In this document: positions 58,010-64,000 of the stretch, one piece after another
How positions within the stretch are numbered: the first letter of the stretch is position 1
Layout of the letters: each line of letters starts with the position of its first letter
Notes under the pieces: generated by a model
Told to the model about the DNA's origin: nothing
The model's input: the letters and a program-made list of their open reading frames with translations, nothing else
The model's database searches: none
DNA from: Brevibacillus gelatini
Lineage (GTDB): Bacteria > Bacillota > Bacilli > Brevibacillales > Brevibacillaceae
Assembly (NCBI RefSeq): GCF_003710935.1
Contig: NZ_RHHS01000028.1
Location: forward strand, 43,020-107,019
Direction: 5' to 3'
DNA: 64,000 nt
Position numbers and translations under genes: made by a program

Positions 58010-58782
58010 AAGTCGTTCTGTTTTATCTTGGCGATTATCCAGTCCGTTCCTACGGACTCGTGGTCGTCCTAGCCATCCTCTTAGCTGTCGGGATCGCGCG
58101 ATATCTGGCCAGAGATACCGTATATCGTGATCATATATCCCCGTTTGCAGTTACAGCGGTCATTTCTGCTTTAATCGGGGCAAGATTGTGGGAGGTTCTG
58201 TTTTTTCAATGGGCGTATTATTCGACTCACCCGCTGGAGATAATCGCAATTTGGAACGGTGGTTTATCCATACAGGGAGCGATTATCGGCGGTATTGCTT
58301 CCGCGATTTATTATACGTGGCGACATAAGTTGTCCTTTTGGGACTTTGTTGATACGTTGGCCCCTGCAGTTGTCTTTGGACAAGGAATAGGGCGGATTGC
58401 TTGTTTTTTGAATGGCGATGCATTTGGATCGCCGACCGGGAGTAATTTTGGAATCGTCTATCCGGAAGGGACGATTGCCTATGAACGCTACGGATCGCAA
58501 CCGTTGTGGCCGGCTGAAATTTGGGAAGGACAATGGGATTTTATTATTTTTGGTATCTTGATCGCAATGAAAACAAAAAAACTTCCGAAAGGCATTCTCT
58601 TTGTTACGTACCAATCCCTGTACGCATTAGGCAGATTTGCTCTTGAATTTTTAAGAGGAGACACACCTAGGTATTTGCTCGACTGGACGGCTGCGCAATG
58701 GACTAGTTTCGCAATAATCGTATTGATGATAATGTTTGCCATCGCCATAGTTTTTCGTGAAAAAAGGGGCGACGTCTCGTAA
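58006..58782 (+). CDS. lgt: Lgt-family prolipoprotein diacylglyceryl transferase paralogue
   Basis: The 258-residue protein with about seven helices has the Lgt signature: YGLVVVLA, IWNGGLSIQGAIIGG, GRIACFLNGDAFG (Arg130) and PLWPAEIWEG. In typical Lgt the sequence after GG is -HG-; here His is replaced by Gln (residue 90), and the HPxxLYE motif reads PLWPAEIWE. The known enzyme transfers diacylglycerol to lipobox Cys. The altered residues suggest a specialised or weakened activity. The gene belongs to the TlpA-Lgt-like group. Confidence 0.78.
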   Translation: MKVVLFYLGDYPVRSYGLVVVLAILLAVGIARYLARDTVYRDHISPFAVTAVISALIGARLWEVLFFQWAYYSTHPLEIIAIWNGGLSIQGAIIGGIASAIYYTWRHKLSFWDFVDTLAPAVVFGQGIGRIACFLNGDAFGSPTGSNFGIVYPEGTIAYERYGSQPLWPAEIWEGQWDFIIFGILIAMKTKKLPKGILFVTYQSLYALGRFALEFLRGDTPRYLLDWTAAQWTSFAIIVLMIMFAIAIVFREKRGDVS

Positions 58783-58821
58783 CGTATGAACGGGATAGAC
58801 TGTAATAGGGAGGTGTCTTGA

Positions 58822-59514
58822 ATGTCTTCCACTATACTCATTGTAGATGATGAACCACAGGTTCTTGAGATCCTCTCCTCATATTTAAAAAAGGACGGGT
58901 ATCACGTCATAACATCAGAAAACGGGAAGGAAGCAATCGAGTTAGCATTAACATACCCTATTGGATTACTTGTTTTGGATCTGATGCTCCCAGATATTAA
59001 CGGCGAAGAGGTATGTAAAGAGATCCGAAAACATTCTCGGGTTCCCATCTTGATGTTAACGGCGAAAAGCGGTGAATCAGACCGAATCAAAGGATTGGAA
59101 CTTGGTGCAGACGATTATCTGGTAAAGCCATTTAGCCCACGTGAGTTAGTTGCTCGAGTTAGAGCCATTTTAAGGAGGAGCGGAGAATACCAAACCCTTA
59201 GTGATCACATCCAAATTGGTGAGTTGGCAATTTCACTAACCTACAAAACTGTCACGAAGAATGGGATACCTGTAGAATTAACTCCTAATGAATTTCGTTT
59301 ACTCACAACATTAATCCGGCACCCTGGACGCACTTGGAGCAGGGAAGAACTAGTTTCGGAGGTTTTAGGGCTTGATTTTCATGGTAGTGATCGAACGATC
59401 GACACCCATGTCAAAAACCTGCGGCAAAAAATCGAGGATGATCCGAAACAACCTGTATATTTGAAGACCGTATACGGTTTAGGCTATCGGTTTGAGGATC
59501 CTACAAAGAATTGA
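58822..59514 (+). CDS. OmpR/PhoB-family response regulator
   Basis: ATG 58822 after GGGAGGTG. The receiver domain has DDE at 9-11, the phosphoacceptor Asp53 in LLVLDLMLPD and the Lys of LVKPFSPRE. The C-terminal winged helix has ELTPNEFRLLTTL, RTWSREELV and RTIDTHVKNLRQKIE. It forms a two-component pair with the histidine kinase 9 bp downstream. The controlled genes are not evident from sequence but may be the envelope/redox genes just upstream. Confidence 0.95.
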   Translation: MSSTILIVDDEPQVLEILSSYLKKDGYHVITSENGKEAIELALTYPIGLLVLDLMLPDINGEEVCKEIRKHSRVPILMLTAKSGESDRIKGLELGADDYLVKPFSPRELVARVRAILRRSGEYQTLSDHIQIGELAISLTYKTVTKNGIPVELTPNEFRLLTTLIRHPGRTWSREELVSEVLGLDFHGSDRTIDTHVKNLRQKIEDDPKQPVYLKTVYGLGYRFEDPTKN

Positions 59515-59523
59515 GGGTAGCAG

Positions 59524-60864
59524 ATGCGAAAAATTTGGGTCAAGCTAGCTCTCGTACTAATGATTGTAAGTGCAAGTGGTATTCTGGTATCGATGTTATT
59601 GTCCATTAAAGAAATGGATTATCACTTTTCCTTTTATCTGCAGGATTTAAGCAAAAAGCATCGTGAGGAAATTATCTCACTTGTGCGTGAGGAATATCAA
59701 AAAGAAAACGGATGGGGAAACGGCGTCTTTTCAAAATTGGCAGCCTTGGCAAAGGTACTGGACCTTGAAATCACACTTTATGACAAGAATCATCAAATCC
59801 TTAGAATGGTAGGTAATCATCGAGAAGGTAATGCTCAACCTTATTCGAATGCAAATACGATTCCTATAACGCTTGGTAATGAAAGTATTGGGTACATCTA
59901 TATTTTACACAATGCTGATAATTCGGCCATGTCGTTGGAAGAACATTTTCAGATTGCTCATACAAAAGCAATGCAATGGACAATGTTGGTATTACTATTA
60001 ATCGCATCGATCACTAGCATCATCATAGCACGTCGAATTGTACAGCCTATCGTACACATGAGTAAGGCAGCGGTATCAGTTGCAAATGGTAATTATTCTG
60101 TTAGGGTACCGATTCCGCAGGACCAGAATGAACTGTCTGAGTTAGTGTACACATTTAATCAACTGATTACGAGTTTACAAAAACAAGAAGAGCTAAGAAA
60201 AAGATTGACTTCAGACATTGCCCATGAATTGCGCACGCCATTAAATACATTGTTGGCCCAAATTGAGGGAATGATCGACGGTGTATGGGAGGCAAGTCCA
60301 GAACATCTGGAATCCACTAGATCCGAAGTACTTCGTTTGACGAGGCTAGTAAGCGATCTAGATCAAGTCGTTCAAACGGAAGCAGGTGCCTTCCGCATAT
60401 CTAAGGAAGAACTGGATGTTAGCGATGTCGCGAAAGAGATTGTGGAATCCATGAAGTCTTCGTTTCAGCGAAAAAATATTCTGTTGATTCCCAGGCTGGA
60501 ACGGTTGGCGTTAGTTGTGGGTGATAAACAAAGGTTAGCACAAGTTTTTTCCAATCTGCTCACCAATTCGCTCAAACATACGGAGCCAAATGGAGAGGTA
60601 GTTGTTTCCGTCGAAAAAGATCGTGAGACGGTGCTGATAACAATACAGGACAATGGTATCGGTATTCCCGAAGAAGATCTTCCGCATGTCTTTGAAAGGT
60701 TTTATCGTGGCGATCGGTCACGCAACAGGGAACGGGGTGGATCCGGACTTGGACTAACCATCGCAAAGGGAATCGTGGAAGCCCATCAAGGAGAAATTAA
60801 TATTGAAAGTGAGTTGGGGAAAGGAACTATAGTAACGATCCGATTACCATCTTTACGCAAGTGA
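59524..60864 (+). CDS. Sensor histidine kinase
   Basis: The 446-residue kinase has two membrane helices (about 7-26 and 155-172) enclosing an extracytoplasmic sensor of about 125 residues, a HAMP domain (RRIVQPIVHMSKAAVSVANG), HisKA with His234 in DIAHELRTPLN and the HATPase N, G1 and G2 boxes (NLLTNSLKHT, DNGIGIPEED, GSGLGLTIAKG). It phosphorylates the preceding regulator. The signal is unknown. The gene ends next to the truncated Tn3 transposase at 60875, but its C-terminus looks complete. Confidence 0.95.
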   Translation: MRKIWVKLALVLMIVSASGILVSMLLSIKEMDYHFSFYLQDLSKKHREEIISLVREEYQKENGWGNGVFSKLAALAKVLDLEITLYDKNHQILRMVGNHREGNAQPYSNANTIPITLGNESIGYIYILHNADNSAMSLEEHFQIAHTKAMQWTMLVLLLIASITSIIIARRIVQPIVHMSKAAVSVANGNYSVRVPIPQDQNELSELVYTFNQLITSLQKQEELRKRLTSDIAHELRTPLNTLLAQIEGMIDGVWEASPEHLESTRSEVLRLTRLVSDLDQVVQTEAGAFRISKEELDVSDVAKEIVESMKSSFQRKNILLIPRLERLALVVGDKQRLAQVFSNLLTNSLKHTEPNGEVVVSVEKDRETVLITIQDNGIGIPEEDLPHVFERFYRGDRSRNRERGGSGLGLTIAKGIVEAHQGEINIESELGKGTIVTIRLPSLRK

Positions 60865-60874
60865 TAAATGCGAA

Positions 60875-63397
60875 TTGCCTAGTTTTCGCGTGCTTGATGA
60901 TTTAGCAAGTGAAATTCGACAAGCAGTCAATCAAGAATTATTCCAACAAGTATTGAACCGGTTGTCCAGCGATCAAATACATACATTGAACGAATTGCTA
61001 ATAAGAAGCGAAAACCAGCATTACAGCGAATTTAACCGATTTAAAAAACTTCCCAAAAAGCCAACCTTGAAAAACCTAAAGGACCACATTAATCATTTCA
61101 TTTGGCTTCAATCCCATGGTGATATGACCCCATTTTTGAATGGGATCGCACCATCCAAGATCAAATACTTTGCGGCTGAAGCCAAGTCATTAAGTGCATC
61201 GGAACTGAAAGATTACTCTGAGCCGAAGCGCATTACTCTTCTCATTTGCTTAATTCATCAGGCTCAAGTCAAAACCAAAGATCATTTGGCTGAAATGTTT
61301 CAAAAACGGGTTGGGAACATACATAAGGCCAGTAAACAAGATCACCAGGACATGAAGGAACAGAAGCAAAACGAGCTGGAAGACCTGGTTTCGATCTTTA
61401 ATGATGTTTTACTTGTCATGGCCAGCGGAAATGATGACACAGCCAGTCATGAAAAAGTAAAAGAAACGATCGCCTCTTATGGAACTATCCAGGCATTGTT
61501 GGATAAATGCGAAGCAGTGGCTTCAATTAAGGGAAATAATTACTATCCATTCATCCAGAAACATTATCAAAAAAGTCGATCCACTCTTTTCAGTTTCGCT
61601 GATCTATTGCAATTTACATCCACTTCTCAAGATCAAACCTTGGTGCATGCACTTGAATTCGTGATGGAAAACAGGCACAAGCGCACGGATTGGCTGCCCG
61701 ATGAAGTGGATCTTTCCTTTGCTCCTGATCAATGGCGCAGGATGATTCGCGTAAAACAAAGGGTTGGCGGTTGGCTCATTCATCGTCGGCATTTGGAGGC
61801 TTGTGTCTTCTCTTGCATTGCCACAGAACTAAAATCTGGTGATATATGTGTCCCGGGGTCCGAATCGTATGCTGACTATCGGGAACAATTGCTTCCTTGG
61901 GAAGAATGCGAACCTTTAATCCCAGAATACTGCCGGGAGTTAGGTTTCCCTGAGAATGAAGTGAACTTCGTAAAAGGATTAAAATCATGGATGATCCAAG
62001 TCTCAAAACAAATTGACCAGGAATTCCCTGATAATGAGCATGTTAGCATCAACGAAGACGGTGAACCCGTGTTAAGGAAAGTGCAGAAACGCGAATATAA
62101 AAAGTCATTGAAGGAATTAGAGGAGCTTATTAAAGAACGTCTCCCTGAAAGAAATCTAATTGACATCCTATGCAATGTTGAACACTGGGTCAACTGGACA
62201 CGCCATTTCGGACCATCTTCCGGCTCCGATCCAAAGCTAAAAAATCCGCGTGAGCGATACATCTTAACCACTTTTGCTTATGGGTGCAATTTAGGCCCCG
62301 TCCAAGCCGCCCGTCATATGCGAGGGGATGTCACTTGGAATGTCCTGTCTTATGCGAATCAAAAGCACATCACGGCAAAAAAGATTGACCAAGCTATGAA
62401 GGACATCATTAACCATTACCATCATGAGTTTGATCTACCCAAGCTGTGGGGAACAGGCGAATCCGCCGCGGCCGATGGAACCCCATACGACATTTATGAA
62501 GAAAACCTCTTGGCCTAATATCATATTCGCTATGGGAGCTATGGAGGGATTGCGTACCATCACATAGCAGACAATTACATCGCTCTTTTCAGTCACTTCA
62601 TCCCCTGTGAGGTTTGGGAAGCCGTTTATATTCTTGATGGTTTACTGAAAAACAAATCCGATGTGCAACCAGACACCATTCATGCCGACACACAGGGGCA
62701 ATCTACGCCTGTATTTGGCTTATCCCATCTGTTGGGTATCAAACTGATGCCACGGATTCGGAATTTCAAAAAGCTTACTTTCTTCCGCCCCAGTCCTGCA
62801 ATGAAATATACGCACATTGATTCTCTCTTTAGCGATTCGATCGACTGGGATTTAATCCAATTGCATTGGAAGGACCTTTTACAAGTAGTCTTGTCAATTA
62901 AGCATGGGAAAATCTCTTCTGCTATGTTGTTAAGAAAGCTGGGGAATTACAGCCAAAAAAACAAACTGTATCAGGCATTTAGGGAACTGGGCCGCGTCGT
63001 ACGCACGGTTTTCTTGCTCCAATACATTGCCGATATTGATCTCCGCAGGAAAATCACAGCCACTACAAACAAAGTAGAGGCTTACAACGGATTTTCCAAG
63101 TGGCTGTTCTTTGGTGGAGATGGCATTATTGCCGACAACGATCCTGAACAACAGGAAAAGTCCATTAAATATGGAGATCTGGTTGCAAACGCGGTTATTT
63201 TCCAAAACGTCGTTGATTTGACCGCGGTGGTACGTCAATTGAGGCGAGAAGGGTATTACGTAGACTCAGACGATCTGAGTGCACTCAGCCCTTATCTAAC
63301 AGAGCATATCAAACGGTTTGGTGATTATGTTATTGATTTGGATAAACCGCCTCAGCCTTTAGATGGGAAGCTGGAATTAGAGTTGGAAATTGCTTGA
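60875..63397 (+). pseudogene. Tn3-family transposase, 5'-truncated and with in-frame TAA
   Basis: The reading frame runs from 60875 (MPSFRVLDDLASEIRQAVNQ) to a TAA at 62516-62518 after YDIYEENLLA. It resumes in the same frame (YHIRYGSYGG, IHADTQGQSTPVFGLSHLLG, TNKVEAYNGFSKWLFFGG) to 63397. Full TnpA proteins are about 980 residues; about 840 are left, with the N-terminus lost at the join to the histidine kinase gene. DDE residues are present on both sides of the stop. The Tn3-type ends are partly gone, so this copy cannot transpose by itself. Confidence 0.9.
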
Positions 63398-63455
63398 ACG
63401 GAGGGCCTTTGCGCCCCTTTTTTATTTTTTTCAATTTTTTCTATTTTTTTCTATC

Positions 63456-63493
63456 TATCATGCCGCTTTTGTGCGTATCTCGGAATTTCCCCC
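63456..63493 (-). mobile_element. Right inverted repeat of the Tn3-family element
   Basis: Read on the minus strand it begins GGGGGAAATTCCGAGATACG and ends near GCGGCA, resembling the 38-bp ends of Tn3-family transposons (GGGG start). The left end is missing. A run of poly-T with GGGC/GCCC pairing at 63402-63432 lies just before it and may terminate the transposase transcript. Confidence 0.6.
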
Positions 63494-63549
63494 ATTTATA
63501 TGTTGATTCAGTACTGGAATATTTTTAATTCAAGGGAGCAAAATAGGCA

Positions 63550-63581
63550 TTGACCCTGTACTTAAGTACAGGGTTTATACT
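63550..63581 (+). promoter_or_regulatory. MerR-type promoter-operator
   Basis: TTGACC (63550-63555) and TATACT (63576-63581) are 20 bp apart, the overlong spacing typical of MerR-controlled promoters. The perfect 22-bp palindrome ACCCTGTACTT/AAGTACAGGGT (63553-63574) fills the spacer, as at Gram-positive mer operators. Confidence 0.88.
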
Positions 63582-63601
63582 AAATATGAGGTGAAAAACA
63601 A

Positions 63602-63985
63602 ATGCAGTATCGCATTGGAGAACTCGCAAAGAAATGCAATGTTAACAAAGAAACGATTCGTTATTATGAACGAATGGGCATCATACCAGAACCTTTTCGT
63701 ACAGATTCAGGATATCGTGTTTACTCAGAACATATTGTTGATCGTTTGAACTTTATTAAGCGTATGCAGGGATTGGGATTTACACTAAATGAAATTGATA
63801 AATTGTTAGGTGTTGTTGATCAGGATGAAGCAAAGTGCCGCGATATTTATGATTTCACTGTCAAAAAGTTAAAAGATATACAACGTAAAATTCAAGATCT
63901 TAAAAAAATCGAACAAATGCTCATTAACCTAAAAGAAAGATGTCCCGAAAACAAAGAGATTTATGAATGTCCCATCATTGTGTAA
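63602..63985 (+). CDS. merR: MerR mercuric-ion-responsive regulator
   Basis: ATG 63602. The 127-residue protein has the MerR winged-helix N-terminus (YRIGELAKKCNVNKETIRYYERMGII). The Hg(II)-binding cysteines are in EAKCRDIYDF, ERCPENKEIYECP near the C-terminus. Spacing fits Gram-positive MerR (Bacillus RC607 type), ending a few residues earlier than some. It represses and, with Hg2+, activates transcription by untwisting the long spacer. Other mer genes are expected beyond the window edge. Confidence 0.94.
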   Translation: MQYRIGELAKKCNVNKETIRYYERMGIIPEPFRTDSGYRVYSEHIVDRLNFIKRMQGLGFTLNEIDKLLGVVDQDEAKCRDIYDFTVKKLKDIQRKIQDLKKIEQMLINLKERCPENKEIYECPIIV

Positions 63986-64000
63986 CCGTCAAGTAGTTTT

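Noticed and set aside
1..64000. tRNA or rRNA genes
   Set aside because: I saw no cloverleaf with a CCA end or conserved rRNA stretches, although a tool-based scan would be more reliable.

Overview
The window looks like part of a large plasmid (or a plasmid-like integrated element) from an endospore-forming Bacillales bacterium. The evidence is strong AGGAGG-type ribosome binding sites with ATG/GTG/TTG starts, a TubR/TubZ (type III) partition system, plasmid copies of ssb and dnaN, a conjugation-type coupling ATPase, a DinR/LexA-type SOS box, CotF-like spore-coat genes around an alcohol dehydrogenase, a cobalamin riboswitch, and Gram-positive style cad, ars and mer genes. I cannot name the species.

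Layout. 1-3.4 kb: the end of a Tad/Flp pilus cluster (two T2SSF-type membrane proteins, two small Flp-like pilins, a TadE-like pseudopilin, a prepilin peptidase), then a c-di-GMP phosphodiesterase (EAL) and a LuxR-type HTH protein. 3.67-6.5 kb: tubR-tubZ, two clusters of short repeats (centromere or origin candidates) and an unknown gene. 6.7-16.8 kb: a conjugation/replication-like module (wHTH relaxation-type protein, small membrane protein, VirD4/TraG-like ATPase, S1-domain protein). A complete type II CBASS anti-phage operon (8.2-13.2 kb: Cap4 SAVED effector, CD-NTase, Cap2 E1/E2, Cap3 JAB) sits inside it. 16.8-17.3 kb: a strongly promoted, heavily folded noncoding RNA ending in a terminator, then a PIN-domain toxin-antitoxin pair.

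18-29 kb: a long co-directional DNA-metabolism operon: ssb, an unknown recombination-type protein, a CHC2-type zinc-finger protein, a PD-(D/E)XK nuclease, a DUF932 protein, RadC, the beta clamp DnaN, unknown small genes. It ends in an E2-like / JAB / ThiF-E1 triad resembling the PRTRC ubiquitin-like cassette. The JAB protein appears to carry its own N-terminal ubiquitin-like domain. Two unusual RNA leader motifs, each present twice with paired base changes in one of them, precede ssb plus its neighbour and radC plus dnaN.

29-45.6 kb is a mosaic of mobile DNA and metal resistance: a Rok-like protein, a broken LexA-like gene, a repeat-bounded stem-loop element, an intact IS256-family element that splits the cadCA operator-promoter, cadC-cadA, and an arsenic island. 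The island holds a broken arsN, small CC-motif proteins, an ArsP-like permease, a MarR regulator, arsR-arsB-arsC, a broken arsI, a thioredoxin reductase-phosphatase fusion, and a second arsC broken by an internally deleted IS256-family element. An M28 peptidase and a truncated PLD protein follow. 46.3-48.7 kb is a spore coat/adh cluster. 50.7-54.1 kb is a cobalamin-riboswitch operon with two membrane-anchored proteins, CbtB and a LonB-like AAA+ ATPase lacking the protease domain. 54.3-60.9 kb holds an M23 peptidase, a TVP38/DedA-like protein, a TlpA/ResA-like thioredoxin, two Lgt-type proteins and a two-component system. The window ends in a decayed Tn3-family transposase and merR with its operator-promoter, the likely start of a mercury-resistance operon.
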